A stretch of DNA of 28,732 nt from Bacteroidales bacterium (GTDB lineage: Bacteria; Bacteroidota; Bacteroidia; Bacteroidales; Bacteroidaceae), in NCBI GenBank assembly GCA_004558535.1, contig SFCP01000008.1, forward strand, positions 1 through 28,732, read 5' to 3'. Position numbers and translations under genes: made by a program. Under the pieces are notes generated by a model. That model had not been told where the DNA came from and did no database searches. It saw only the letters and a list, made by a program, of their open reading frames with translations. Below are positions 8,645 to 16,357 of the stretch, piece by piece (position 1 is the first letter of the stretch; every line of letters begins with the position of its first letter).

Positions 8645-9372
8645 TCTGTAGCCTCCTTATGGCTTTCGCTCAGTTTCCGCAGGGCGAAGTCCTTGATGAG
8701 TTGCGCTGTGCCCTCGATGCCCAGCACGGAGGAATTGACGCAGAGGTGGTACGTCTCGGCGGCGCCCCATGTGCCGGCGCTGTAGAAGTTGTAGAAGGAG
8801 GCGCGCTTCTCGTCGCCGTTTTCCATCATGCGTTGTGCCACTTTCTGTGTCACCTTTTCGTGGTCGCAGATGCGGCGCAGGCGGTCGGCGGGGTCGGCCA
8901 CGATGAATACGTTGACGCAGCGCGGGAAATCCCGGAGCACGTAGTCGGCGCAGCGTCCGATGAAGACGCACGAACCGCGGCGGGCCGCACTACGGATGGC
9001 TTCGCTCTGTATGCGAAACAGGCTTTCGTCGCTCAGTGAGTTGCCGTAGAAATCGCCGCCGGCGCTGATCAGTGGGGTGATGGTGCCCAATACGGAGCGG
9101 AAGAAGCCCTTTCGCTCATCGTTTCGTTCGAAGAATTCGGGATTAAATCCGCTTTCCTCGGCCGCCAGGCTTAGGATTTCCTTGTCGTAGTAGGCGATGC
9201 CCATTTCCCGCGCCAGCCACTGGCCGATTTCGCGGCCGCCGCTGCCCAGTTGTCGGCCGATGTTGATGACAAAGGGTGCTTCGGTCGCTGCCGGGGTACC
9301 GTCGGGTAGGCCTTGCAGCGGCGTGCTGTCGTTCACAAAGGGGGCGGAGGTGATGTGGTTCTCGATATCCAT
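8641..9372 (-). CDS. Cytidylate-kinase-like family protein (P-loop)
   Basis: The 243-residue protein has a P-loop at residues 39-50 (GRQLGSGGREIG) followed by the typical LAREMGIAYYDKEIL segment. A lid-like segment (FIGRCADYVL) and DPADRLRRI follow, as in the cytidylate kinase-like family (Cytidylate_kin2) that is common in Bacteroidetes and Firmicutes. These proteins are distinct from the true Cmk; their phosphate acceptor is not established. The first 33 residues precede the conserved core and may be a flexible extension, or the real start may be internal; the ATG at 9372 has a purine-rich AAAGGA about 10 bases upstream, which favours it. It lies 69 bases after the MATE gene and overlaps the metallophosphoesterase by four bases. 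Confidence 0.88.
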   Translation of the reverse strand: MDIENHITSAPFVNDSTPLQGLPDGTPAATEAPFVINIGRQLGSGGREIGQWLAREMGIAYYDKEILSLAAEESGFNPEFFERNDERKGFFRSVLGTITPLISAGGDFYGNSLSDESLFRIQSEAIRSAARRGSCVFIGRCADYVLRDFPRCVNVFIVADPADRLRRICDHEKVTQKVAQRMMENGDEKRASFYNFYSAGTWGAAETYHLCVNSSVLGIEGTAQLIKDFALRKLSESHKEATE

Positions 9373-9441
9373 GGTGAGATCCTTTTGTAGTAAATATTGG
9401 GTGAGGCAGGCCGGGCTGCCTCGTGCTTGTCGGGGAGGGCG

Positions 9442-10809
9442 TCAGGCTGCGGAGGCTGTGGCGCGGCGCATTTTCCGGATTTGCTGCACCAGCAGGGTGA
9501 AGGACAGCAGCGAGGCCAGCGCGTCGGCCAAGGGCATGGCATACCACACGCCGTCGGTGGGTGTATCAAACAGGTGGGGCAGGAGCAGCAGGGCGGGCAC
9601 CAGGAATATCAGTTGCCGCGACAGGCTCAGGAAGATGCTCTTGCCCGGCGAACCGATGCTCTGGAAAAAGGCTGTCGACACGATCTGCATGCCCACAACG
9701 GGGAAGAAGAGGACCACGATGCGCAGGCCGTGGGCTGCTTCGTGTATCAGGTCGGGCGCATCCTTGGCAAAGATGGCCACGCAGGGCTCAGCCAAAAACA
9801 TTCCTACCAGGAAGCCAAGGCCGGTGAAGCAGGAGGCCACCAAGATGGTGAGCCGGATGACCCGTTCCAGGCGGTCGTAGCGTCCGGCGCCAAAGTTGTA
9901 GCCCGCGATGGGCTGCATGCCCTGATTGAGTCCCACTACCACGAAAACCACGAACATCAGCAGGCGATTGGTGATGCCGAAGGCGCCCACATAGACGTCG
10001 CCGCCATAGCTGGCCATGGAGCGCGTGATGATGATGGCCACCAGGCACGAACAGGCGTTGATGAGGAACTGCGGCAGGCCGATGGTGAGCGAATCGCGCA
10101 TGATGCGCGGCTCGGGACGCAGGATTTCGCGGCGCAGGTGTATGAATTCGCGCTTGTCGGAAAAGAGGCGGAGCTGCCAGGCCAGCATGCAGCACTGTGC
10201 CACGATGGTGGCCAGCGCGGCGCCCCGTATGCTCCAGCCCAATACGAAGATGAAGAGCGGCGCCAGCAGCGCGTTGATGCCCACGGAGCCAAAGGTGGCG
10301 TACATGGCCAGCTTCGGCCGGTTGGTCGAGCGGAGCATGGCGTTGAGTCCCAGGTAGAGGTGTGTCACCACATTGCCTGTCAGGATGACTGTCATGAAGT
10401 CGTGGGCGTAGGGCAGGGTATCCTGGCTGGCACCAAAGAAGAACAGGATGGGGTCCAGAAAGACCTGGAGCACAACACCGAGCAGCAGGCCCATCGCCAC
10501 GTTCATCAGGATCACATTGCCCAGTATGCGGCCGGCCGAGGCATAGTCCTTCTGTCCCAGCCGGATGGACATCAGCGTGGCTGCCCCCACGCCGACCATG
10601 GCACCAAAGGCGGCGGTCAGCGACATGATGGGTGCCGTCAGCGCCAGGCCCATGATGGCCTTGTCGCCCACGCCCTGGCCGATGAAGATGCCGTCGATGA
10701 TGTTGTAGAGCGAGGCGGCCGTCATGGCGATGATGGCCGGCACGGCGTATTGCAGGAGCAGGCGTCCCACGGGTTTCTCGCCCAGTTCGTTGAATTTATC
10801 CGTTTGCAT
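9442..10809 (-). CDS. MATE-family multidrug/sodium (or proton) antiporter
   Basis: The 455-residue protein has about twelve hydrophobic segments in two homologous MatE halves (about 18-180 and 240-400). Hallmarks are the N-terminal GRLLLQYAVPAI and NIIDGIFIGQGVG segments in the first half and GLNQGMQPIAGYNFGAGRYD at the middle of the second. These resemble the MepA-like branch. MATE proteins expel cationic drugs or metabolites in exchange for Na+ or H+; the substrate cannot be read from sequence. Length is normal. The gene begins 18 bases after the menA stop, so it should be in the menA transcript. Confidence 0.93.
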   Translation of the reverse strand: MQTDKFNELGEKPVGRLLLQYAVPAIIAMTAASLYNIIDGIFIGQGVGDKAIMGLALTAPIMSLTAAFGAMVGVGAATLMSIRLGQKDYASAGRILGNVILMNVAMGLLLGVVLQVFLDPILFFFGASQDTLPYAHDFMTVILTGNVVTHLYLGLNAMLRSTNRPKLAMYATFGSVGINALLAPLFIFVLGWSIRGAALATIVAQCCMLAWQLRLFSDKREFIHLRREILRPEPRIMRDSLTIGLPQFLINACSCLVAIIITRSMASYGGDVYVGAFGITNRLLMFVVFVVVGLNQGMQPIAGYNFGAGRYDRLERVIRLTILVASCFTGLGFLVGMFLAEPCVAIFAKDAPDLIHEAAHGLRIVVLFFPVVGMQIVSTAFFQSIGSPGKSIFLSLSRQLIFLVPALLLLPHLFDTPTDGVWYAMPLADALASLLSFTLLVQQIRKMRRATASAA

Positions 10810-10827
10810 GAGGGAAGGAGCAGTTGG

Positions 10828-11724
10828 TTATTTCGTGAGCAGGGCTGCCACCATCAGCAGTCCCATCATCATCATATTGCGCGAGGTGTAGCCCAGGATG
10901 CGGTTGAGGGCGCGCCCCTTGTACAGGGCATTCATCTTGCGCCAAGTCAGGTAGTGGGGCAGCAGGTAGAACATGGGTAGCACCGCCATCCACAGGTGGC
11001 CGTGCAGGGCCGTCATGGCTGCGCACACATAGGCTGCCACGCCCTGCAGCAGGTAAAACAGGCTGCCGAAGCGCTCGCCGCAGAGGACCACCAGCGTGCG
11101 CTTGCCCGCACTGCGGTCGGTGTCGCGGTCGCGGTAGTTGTTGACCACCAGCAGGGTGTCGATCAGCAGGCCGCAGGCCGCCGCGAGCCACCACACCTCG
11201 GGACAGGGGTCGCCTGCCTGTACGTAGTAGGTGCCCCATACCGGAACAAGGCCGAAGAAGACCCAGACCAGCATGTCGCCCATGCCGCAGTAGCTCAGCA
11301 GGGTGGTGTAGAGGAAGGCAAACACGACGCACGCCGCGCCCACTCCTATTAATATTAGGGGCTCTGAGGCGCCGACAAGCAGTGCCAACCCTGCGGCGCA
11401 GGCTGCTGTCAGCACCACGGCGATGCCTACGCGCATGGCGCGCGGCGTAATCCAGCCCTGGGCACAGGCCCGCTCGGGGCCCAGCCGCTCCGCGCCGTCC
11501 GTGCCGCGCAGGAAGTCAAACAGGTCGTTGATGAAATTGGCGGCGATTTGCATCAGGGCGGCAAAGGCGATGCACAGGGCGGCCTCGCGCAGGGCAAACT
11601 TCCCCTTTGCAGCCGCCAAAGCCGTGGCCGTGAGCACTGGGATAAGTGCTGCGGTCAGCGTCTTGGGCCGCGCGGCCAGCATCCACGCCTGCCATGAATT
11701 TTGTTTCACTTGTGTCGTTTCCAT
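10828..11724 (-). CDS. menA: 1,4-dihydroxy-2-naphthoate polyprenyltransferase (menaquinone synthesis)
   Basis: This membrane prenyltransferase of the UbiA superfamily has 298 residues from the ATG at 11724. An in-frame ATG seven codons upstream (11745) would place coding sequence over the likely -7 box, so I prefer 11724. The first Asp-rich motif is NDLFDFLRGTD (residues 66-76) and the second is NNYRDRDTDRSAGKRTL, which is characteristic of MenA. It joins the polyprenyl tail to 1,4-dihydroxy-2-naphthoate, giving demethylmenaquinone at the inner membrane, consistent with anaerobic menaquinone-based respiration in Bacteroidales. About eight to nine hydrophobic helices are visible. It heads a leftward gene run with the MATE, kinase-like and phosphoesterase genes. 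Confidence 0.92.
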   Translation of the reverse strand: METTQVKQNSWQAWMLAARPKTLTAALIPVLTATALAAAKGKFALREAALCIAFAALMQIAANFINDLFDFLRGTDGAERLGPERACAQGWITPRAMRVGIAVVLTAACAAGLALLVGASEPLILIGVGAACVVFAFLYTTLLSYCGMGDMLVWVFFGLVPVWGTYYVQAGDPCPEVWWLAAACGLLIDTLLVVNNYRDRDTDRSAGKRTLVVLCGERFGSLFYLLQGVAAYVCAAMTALHGHLWMAVLPMFYLLPHYLTWRKMNALYKGRALNRILGYTSRNMMMMGLLMVAALLTK

Positions 11725-11731
11725 CGTTATG

Positions 11732-11739
11732 CAAATGTA
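11732..11739 (-). promoter_or_regulatory. Probable -7 box for menA
   Basis: Read leftward this is TACATTTG, an exact TAnnTTTG, followed by C. It ends only 7 bases before the menA ATG at 11724, so the message would be leaderless or nearly so. No good TTTG lies 19-20 bases upstream, which lowers confidence. Confidence 0.5.
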
Positions 11740-11850
11740 CGGCAAAAAATCGGGAAACGCCGAAAAAGGGTAGGGCTATTTTTTTGCCCGTCCCTGACCT
11801 TTCGCTTCGCAAGGCTTTCCCGGGGGAGAGGGGAGGCGGGCAGCGGGGAC

Positions 11851-11956
11851 GGAAAAGGGTACAAAAAAAGGGCTTGCGCCCCCCCTTTCGATTTTGTCGG
11901 TGCAGGCAGCCAGTCGACGGAAAGGGGTACAAAAAAAGGGCTTGCGCCCCCTTTCC
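11851..11956 (-). terminator. Two tandem leftward intrinsic terminators in a direct repeat
   Basis: Two near-identical units (11851-11889 and 11919-11956) each contain, on the minus strand, GGGC-GCAA-GCCC followed by seven T (plus-strand positions 11863-11881 and 11931-11949). This is a compact stem with a GNRA loop and a U-tract. The second unit is also bounded by GGAAAGGGG/CCCCTTTCC, which can pair. They sit about 120-220 bases upstream of menA and would stop leftward transcription arriving from the gap. Confidence 0.75.
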
Positions 11957-12504
11957 CTGAAAGTGGTACGATGGTAAACCCGAAAGCCACACATCGCCCA
12001 CCGGCTCGCCTTGAGCCACTCGTCCCTCGTTATCCTAAATCTCTTCTTTCTACCTTGTGTAGAACTAAAATGGTCTCACAAATCTTTTTACCTTTATCCT
12101 TCTTGTTTCAGATACATCTGCTTGAATACCATCTGTGCTGTTTGTGAGATGTATGTAAGTGTTTTGTGTTGGTCGGTCCCTGCCTGATGCAGGGTTTCGT
12201 CGTAGGCGGGGTGCATTCCTCCGCTCTTTCTGCATGCGAAGTTAGGGAAAGATTTTCCGGCTGCCAAGATTTGCGCGGAAAAGTCACTGAAATTTAACAT
12301 TCTGTCCTTGGAATGCAAACTTCTCTTGGCAAAATGAAAGGTAAATCTGCCCTTTCGTGAAGTTTGTATAGGTGGAAGCTGTGTGTTGCCTGCCGGTGGC
12401 GGACGTCCTCCGGTGCTTCAGATTTAACAGATATAACTTTCGTTTGCTTTTGTCGGCGGACCGCGTCGTTCGCAGGTAGTACTTAGACAAAACTATCCCG
12501 CCGC
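11957..12504. other. Gene-free gap between menA and NIF3, left part
   Basis: I see no convincing gene here. Short reading frames have no recognisable protein features. The stretch contains an overlapping pair of inverted repeats (12074-12154). No exact TAnnTTTG promoter was found apart from those listed separately. Confidence 0.5.
12074..12154. other. Two overlapping, mutually exclusive inverted repeats
   Basis: TCTCACAAA (12074-12082) is complementary to TTTGTGAGA (12141-12149). ATACATCT (12112-12119) is complementary to AGATGTAT (12147-12154). The two right arms share three bases, so only one pairing can form fully. No gene starts close by. This may be a regulatory RNA switch or chance. 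Confidence 0.4.
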
Positions 12505-12589
12505 TAATTTTTTCTCGCGGCTTTGTAATTTTTTCTATCTCCTGCCTAATTGTGCCCATCGGCGGGCTAAAAGCACCCCTTTCGGACCT
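12505..12589 (+). repeat. Phased T-tract array (21-bp period), copy at 12.5 kb
   Basis: TAATTTTTTC occurs at 12505 and 12526, TAATTGTGCC at 12547, TAAAAGCACC at 12568 and TAAAAAAAGC at 12589. All five are spaced exactly 21 bp, and the conserved part is the first ten bases of each unit. Similar arrays are at 21421-21504 and 28649-28732. A 21-bp spacing equals two helical turns, so the T-tracts should add up to intrinsic curvature. Confidence 0.7.
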
Positions 12590-12636
12590 AAAAAAAGCGG
12601 GAAAGCCCCGCATTGACGAGGATTTCCCACTTTGCC
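12590..12636 (-). ncRNA. Predicted mini hairpin RNA, unit C
   Basis: Leftward from the promoter at 12641-12672 the predicted transcript starts near 12636. It folds into a stem made of GGGAAA/TTTCCC (plus positions 599-604 and 623-628 within the 12,000s), a mismatch and four further pairs, one of which is G-U only when read on the minus strand. Seven U follow, ending at 12590. The whole transcript would be about 45 nt with no room for a gene. The wobble and the U-tract both favour minus-strand transcription. Confidence 0.6.
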
Positions 12637-12640
12637 AAGA

Positions 12641-12672
12641 CAAATTTACTACAATTTTTCGCGAAATCCAAA
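12641..12672 (-). promoter_or_regulatory. Promoter of mini-RNA unit C
   Basis: On the minus strand TTTG (12672-12669) and TAAATTTG (12648-12641) are separated by exactly 20 bases. The spacer matches those at 21.6 and 28.5 kb (16/20 and 14/20 identical). Confidence 0.75.
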
Positions 12673-12734
12673 TCCGCCGTTTCTGCGTTAACGCTTCGTC
12701 TGCTCGGAGTGCTCAAAATCGCAACTAAGCTGCA

Positions 12735-12747
12735 CTGCCGGCTTTGT
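12735..12747 (-). repeat. Dispersed 13-mer ACAAAGCCGGCAG (inverted copy)
   Basis: This is the reverse complement of the 13-mer at 1979-1991 and 21497-21509. All three copies are intergenic, and two lie near mini-RNA units. Confidence 0.45.
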
Positions 12748-12825
12748 GCGAGCCTGTCGTCGTCCATCGGGGGCAACCCCTTGGCCGGCAAATCCCGACA
12801 TGGGCCGCTAAATCCCCTGCCTCAA

Positions 12826-12857
12826 TTTCTTAATTCAAAAAAGTTTTTGTACCTTTG
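12826..12857 (+). promoter_or_regulatory. Promoter of the NIF3-zinc ribbon operon
   Basis: TTTC (12826-12829), 20 bases, then TACCTTTG (12850-12857): one mismatch from the Bacteroidetes consensus. Transcription should begin about 10-12 bases before the ATG at 12874, which supports that start rather than the longer open frame beginning at 12613. Confidence 0.7.
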
Positions 12858-12873
12858 CCGCAAATTCGGAAAA

Positions 12874-13656
12874 ATGATCATAAAGGAAGTCGCCGAGGCC
12901 CTTGAAAGGTTCGCGCCGCTGCCCTTGCAGGAAGGATATGACAATGCCGGTTTGCAAGTAGGACTAACAGCTGCGGAAGCATCAGGGGTCTTATTGTGTT
13001 TGGACGTGACCGAGGAGGTCATTGCCGAGGCTGTGGAAAAAGGCTGCAACCTGGTGGTGGCTCACCACCCCTTGTTGTTTCGCGGACTGAAGCGCGTGGC
13101 CGATGATACCTTGGTGGAGCGCTGCGTGCGCCGCGCCATACTCAGCGGCGTGACGCTCTATGCCGCCCATACCAACTTGGACAATGCCGCCGGCGGCGTC
13201 AACTATCGCATGGCCGAGCAGTTGGGACTCGTTGACGTGGACTTCCTGCAGCCCGCTCCCGATGGACGCAGTGGCAGCGGCGTGGTGGGCGAACTGCCCG
13301 AGCCCGAGGAACCGTTGCACTTCCTGCGTAGGGTCAAGGAAGCCTTTGGCGTCGAGTGCCTGCTCCACAATGCCGGCCCGCAAAGGCCCGTGCGGCGTGT
13401 GGCTCTCTGTGGCGGAGCAGGCGAATTTCTGATGGACCGTGCCGTCAGCGTGGGCGCCGATGTCTACCTGACCGGCGAAATCGGCTATCACCGCTTCTTC
13501 GGCTACGAGAACAAGCTCTGGTTGGCCGCACTGGGGCACTATCAAAGCGAGCGCTACACCATAGACCTGATGGCCGACCTGTTGCGCCGCGAATTTCCCG
13601 ACCTCCGCATCGAGCAGACCGCCTGTTGCACCAACCCCCTGCACTATATGTGCTGA
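12874..13656 (+). CDS. NIF3-like dinuclear metal centre protein (YbgI/DUF34 family)
   Basis: The 260-residue protein starts at ATG 12874. The frame is open from 12613, but the upstream 87 codons cross the promoter and have no family similarity. Family motifs are present: GYDNAGLQVG (21-30), AHHPLLFRGLK (His64, His65 as metal ligands), AAHTNLDNAAGGVN (Asp103) and, near the C-terminus, LGHYQSE with the last His and Glu ligands. NIF3 proteins form toroidal hexamers that bind two metal ions per subunit. Their biochemical role is unsettled; GTP cyclohydrolase-like and metal-chaperone roles have been proposed. This is the short form without the central PII-like insertion. It is followed after 81 bases by the zinc-ribbon gene, a pairing seen widely in bacteria. 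Confidence 0.93.
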   Translation: MIIKEVAEALERFAPLPLQEGYDNAGLQVGLTAAEASGVLLCLDVTEEVIAEAVEKGCNLVVAHHPLLFRGLKRVADDTLVERCVRRAILSGVTLYAAHTNLDNAAGGVNYRMAEQLGLVDVDFLQPAPDGRSGSGVVGELPEPEEPLHFLRRVKEAFGVECLLHNAGPQRPVRRVALCGGAGEFLMDRAVSVGADVYLTGEIGYHRFFGYENKLWLAALGHYQSERYTIDLMADLLRREFPDLRIEQTACCTNPLHYMC

Positions 13657-13737
13657 CCGGCGGCACGAAGGCTCTCGGTATGCCGCGGAATATTCATTCC
13701 CCCCAAGCCCGAATCAAAACAATCAACAATATAAATT

Positions 13738-14550
13738 ATGGCAGCAAAGAAAGAAGCTACGGAAATGTCGGTCGAGGCAAAACTGAAAGCCCTCTACCAA
13801 TTGCAGACGATGCTTTCGGAAATCGACAAAATCAAGACACTGCGCGGTGAACTCCCCCTGGAAGTACAGGACCTGGAGGACGAAATCGAAGGTATGACCC
13901 ACCGCGTGGCCAAGTACAACGAAGAAGTGGAAGCACTGAAGGCAGATGTGGCCGCACGCCGGGAAAAAATCCGCGTCGCCGAGGAAGCCGTCAACAAATA
14001 CCGCGAACAGCTTAACGATGTGAAGAACAATCGCGAGTATGACATGCTTTCGAAAGAAATAGAGTTCCAGAGTTTGGAAATAGAGCTTCAGACGAAGAAA
14101 ATCAACGAGGCCAATCGCAACATCGAAGCCAAGCAGGCTGACATTGCGACTACCGCAAACAACCTGCAGGACCGTCGTTCGGACCTGGAGGTGAAGAAAT
14201 CGGAACTCGACGAGATTATCTCTGAAACCAAAGCCGAGGAGGAAAAACTGCGCGAGAAGGCCAAGGCTCTCGAGGTGACCATCGAACCGCGCTTGCTGGC
14301 TGCGTTCAAACGTATCCGCAAGAACTCGCGCAACGGCTTGGGCGTGGTCTACGTGGAGCGCGACGCCTGTGGCGGTTGCTTTAACAAAATTCCGCCCCAG
14401 CGCCAGTTGGATATACGTATGCGCAAGAAAATCATCGTTTGCGAGTACTGCGGACGCATCATGATCGACCCCGAATTGGCCGGCATCAAGGTAGAAAAAC
14501 CCGCCGAGGAAAAACCCAAGCGCCGCCTGCGCCGGGCCCTCAAGGCATAA
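13738..14550 (+). CDS. Coiled-coil protein with C-terminal C4 zinc ribbon (CT398/HP0958-like)
   Basis: The 270-residue protein has an almost continuous antiparallel coiled coil over about residues 10-185, rich in Glu, Lys and heptad hydrophobics. A C4 zinc ribbon of the zf-RING_7 type follows at about 203-240: CGGCFNKIPPQ, then CEYCGRIM, giving CxxC-x(~20)-CxxC. A basic tail (KPKRRLRRALKA) closes it. Relatives include Chlamydia CT398 and Helicobacter HP0958 (FlgZ), which act as adaptor or RNA/protein-binding factors. The function in Bacteroidales is not established, but the link to NIF3 is conserved. Transcription very likely continues from the NIF3 promoter and ends at the hairpin at 14595-14631. 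Confidence 0.88.
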   Translation: MAAKKEATEMSVEAKLKALYQLQTMLSEIDKIKTLRGELPLEVQDLEDEIEGMTHRVAKYNEEVEALKADVAARREKIRVAEEAVNKYREQLNDVKNNREYDMLSKEIEFQSLEIELQTKKINEANRNIEAKQADIATTANNLQDRRSDLEVKKSELDEIISETKAEEEKLREKAKALEVTIEPRLLAAFKRIRKNSRNGLGVVYVERDACGGCFNKIPPQRQLDIRMRKKIIVCEYCGRIMIDPELAGIKVEKPAEEKPKRRLRRALKA

Positions 14551-14594
14551 CCTATGCGGCAGCCTCCGGCGGCCCGACAGATATATTATATAAG

Positions 14595-14631
14595 GAATGG
14601 TGGGTCCTTGCCCGGACTCGCCATTCTTCTT
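14595..14631 (+). terminator. Terminator of the NIF3-zinc ribbon operon
   Basis: GAATGGTGGGTCC (14595-14607) pairs with GGACTCGCCATTC (14614-14626): 13 pairs with two G-U wobbles, a 6-base loop and a short T-rich tail (TTCTT). It lies 44 bases after the stop at 14550. Confidence 0.75.
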
Positions 14632-14721
14632 AGATAGGGCTACACCGGCGCTGCGCCCATCGCGAACCATGCCGCCCCCACCCGGGGGGATGCAAACCCA
14701 CCTTTCCCTGCGACCAACAGC

Positions 14722-15195
14722 ATGAAAATCCAACTTATCGTGGTGGGAAAAACCACCGACAAACATATCGAAGCACTCGTGGCAGACTATGCCGCACGCG
14801 TGGGCCACTATGTGCCCTTTGCCATCGAGGTAATTCCCGAAATCAAGAACACAAAGGCCCTGAGCGAAGCACAACAGAAGGAGCGCGAGGGCGAACTCAT
14901 CGCCAAGTCCCTGCGCGAGGGCGACTACCTCGTACTCCTGGACGAGGGAGGACGCGAATTTCGCTCCGTTGAGTTTGCAACTTACCTGCAACAGCGACAG
15001 CATACCGTCTCCAAGCGTCTGGTGTTCGTCGTCGGAGGCCCCTACGGATTTTCGCCGGCCATCTATGCGCGTGCAGCCGAGAAACTGTCGCTGTCGCGTA
15101 TGACTTTCTCACACCAGATGGTACGCCTCTTTTTTGTGGAACAAGTCTATCGCGCCATGACCATCCTGCGTGGCGAACCCTATCACCATGAATAG
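14722..15195 (+). CDS. rlmH: 23S rRNA (pseudouridine1915-N3)-methyltransferase
   Basis: The 157-residue SPOUT-class methyltransferase is the usual length for RlmH. It has the family N-terminus MKIQLIVVGKT, the DYLVLLDEGGREFRS segment, and the knot region VFVVGGPYGFSP followed by LSLSRMTFSHQMVRLFFVEQVYRA, which forms the SAM site and dimer interface. RlmH methylates pseudouridine 1915 in helix 69 of 23S rRNA on assembled 70S ribosomes. The stop codon overlaps the start of the next gene by eight bases, so the two are probably co-translated. No clean promoter was found in 14632-14721, although a CCCCC/GGGGG hairpin lies just upstream. Confidence 0.97.
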   Translation: MKIQLIVVGKTTDKHIEALVADYAARVGHYVPFAIEVIPEIKNTKALSEAQQKEREGELIAKSLREGDYLVLLDEGGREFRSVEFATYLQQRQHTVSKRLVFVVGGPYGFSPAIYARAAEKLSLSRMTFSHQMVRLFFVEQVYRAMTILRGEPYHHE

Positions 15196-16306
15196 TACGG
15201 CCCTCAGCAGACGGCGGACGCCGGGTGGCCTGCGCGCTGCAGCGCGGGCGCTTTGCCTCGTGCTGTGCGGCTTGGCGGCGGTCGCGGCCGGTGCGCAGCG
15301 GGTCGAGATGAAGCTGCTGGAGTACAACGTGGAGAACCTGTTTGACTTGCGGCACGATGCGGGCTGCAATGATGCCGACTTCCTGCCCGACGGCGCCTGC
15401 GCGTGGGACAGTCTGCGCTACCGCAAGAAACTGACGGGGCTGGCACGCGTCATTGCAGCAGCCGGCGGAGAGCGTCCGGCGGACCTGGTGGCGCTCTGCG
15501 AGGTGGAAAACGACAGCGTGCTCCGCGACCTGACGCGCCGCACGAGACTGATGCGCCTGGGGTACGGATTCATCGCTACGGAAAGCCGCGATGGCCGCGG
15601 TATGGACGTGGCGCTGCTCTACCAGCCGGCCCGATTTCAGCCGATTGCCGTCGACACACTGCGTCTCGGCTACACCGCCGGCCGCGAAAGGCCCACACGC
15701 GACATCCTGCACGTGGCGGGACGCATCCCGACGGGCGATACGCTCGACGTGGTCGTGGCGCATTGGCCCAGCCGGCGGGGTGGGGCGGAGCGGACGGCAC
15801 CTTATCGCTTTCGGGCGGCACAGCGTATCGCCTGCTTGGCGGACAGCCTGCGCTGTCTGCGTCGCAACTTCCTGATGATTGTGGCCGGGGATTTCAATGA
15901 CGAACCTGCCGACCGCTCACTGTGCGAGGGGCTTCGCGCCCTGCCGATTTCGAAATGTCAAACCTTGTGGGAAAACGAAAATCTGCCCGCCGCTTCCTGC
16001 GCTTTCGTCAACCTGTCGGCCGAACTCACGGCTGACGATGGCCGCGTGCGGGGTACCTATAAATATAAAGGACATTGGAATCGCCTGGACCATATCCTGC
16101 TGAACGAAGAGGCTTTCCGGCGAAAGGGAAAGCCACGTGTGGGGCACTGTGCCTGTGAAATACTGGCGCTACCTTTCCTTTTGCAAGAAGTAAAAGGAGG
16201 GTACAATGAAGTGACGCCGTATCGCACCTACTTAGGACGCTTCTATCAAGGCGGCGTGAGCGACCATTTGCCGCTGTTGCTTACTTTTGAGCTGCTGGGG
16301 GAGTGA
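15188..16306 (+). CDS. Exported endonuclease/exonuclease/phosphatase (EEP) family protein
   Basis: The 372-residue protein starts at ATG 15188; the frame is open six codons further upstream inside rlmH. A basic, then hydrophobic N-terminus (about 1-36, cut near AGAQR) looks like a signal peptide. EEP motifs appear in order: YNVENLFDL, CEVEND (metal-binding Glu), DGRGMDVALL, HWPSRRGG, GDFND (catalytic Asp/Asn), LDHILL, and the final SDHLPLL (Asp-His). The active site is therefore complete. This superfamily hydrolyses phosphodiester or phosphomonoester bonds in DNA, RNA or lipids; an exported Bacteroidetes member could be a nuclease scavenging nucleic acid, but the substrate is not determined. 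It overlaps rlmH by eight bases. Confidence 0.88.
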   Translation: MNSTALSRRRTPGGLRAAARALCLVLCGLAAVAAGAQRVEMKLLEYNVENLFDLRHDAGCNDADFLPDGACAWDSLRYRKKLTGLARVIAAAGGERPADLVALCEVENDSVLRDLTRRTRLMRLGYGFIATESRDGRGMDVALLYQPARFQPIAVDTLRLGYTAGRERPTRDILHVAGRIPTGDTLDVVVAHWPSRRGGAERTAPYRFRAAQRIACLADSLRCLRRNFLMIVAGDFNDEPADRSLCEGLRALPISKCQTLWENENLPAASCAFVNLSAELTADDGRVRGTYKYKGHWNRLDHILLNEEAFRRKGKPRVGHCACEILALPFLLQEVKGGYNEVTPYRTYLGRFYQGGVSDHLPLLLTFELLGE

Positions 16307-16308
16307 GA

Positions 16309-16357
16309 ATTTTTTCGTTTGGCTTTTTGAAAAGAACATCAGACTTGTCGAAAAAAT
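16309..16357. terminator. Possible bidirectional terminator between EEP and HsdR-N genes
   Basis: ATTTTTTCG (16309-16317) is complementary to CGAAAAAAT (16349-16357), with a 31-base loop that contains its own small palindrome, CTTTTTGAAAAG. It separates convergent genes and has T/A tracts on both sides. The stem is AT-rich and the loop long, so this is a weak call. Confidence 0.4.

Noticed and set aside
9397..10980. 527-codon plus-strand frame opposite the MATE exporter
   Set aside because: Antisense of a clear MATE gene, His/Gln/Gly-rich translation and no recognisable motif.
11701..12147. Short frames with repeated SPFFVP/KKGLAP peptides near menA
   Set aside because: They translate the duplicated terminator repeat in several frames; the DNA-level terminators explain the repetition.
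12284..12643. 119-codon minus-strand frame in the menA-NIF3 gap
   Set aside because: It runs over the mini-RNA terminator hairpin and the 21-bp array, and has no family similarity. The open frame is explained by 21-bp periodicity, which preserves frame.
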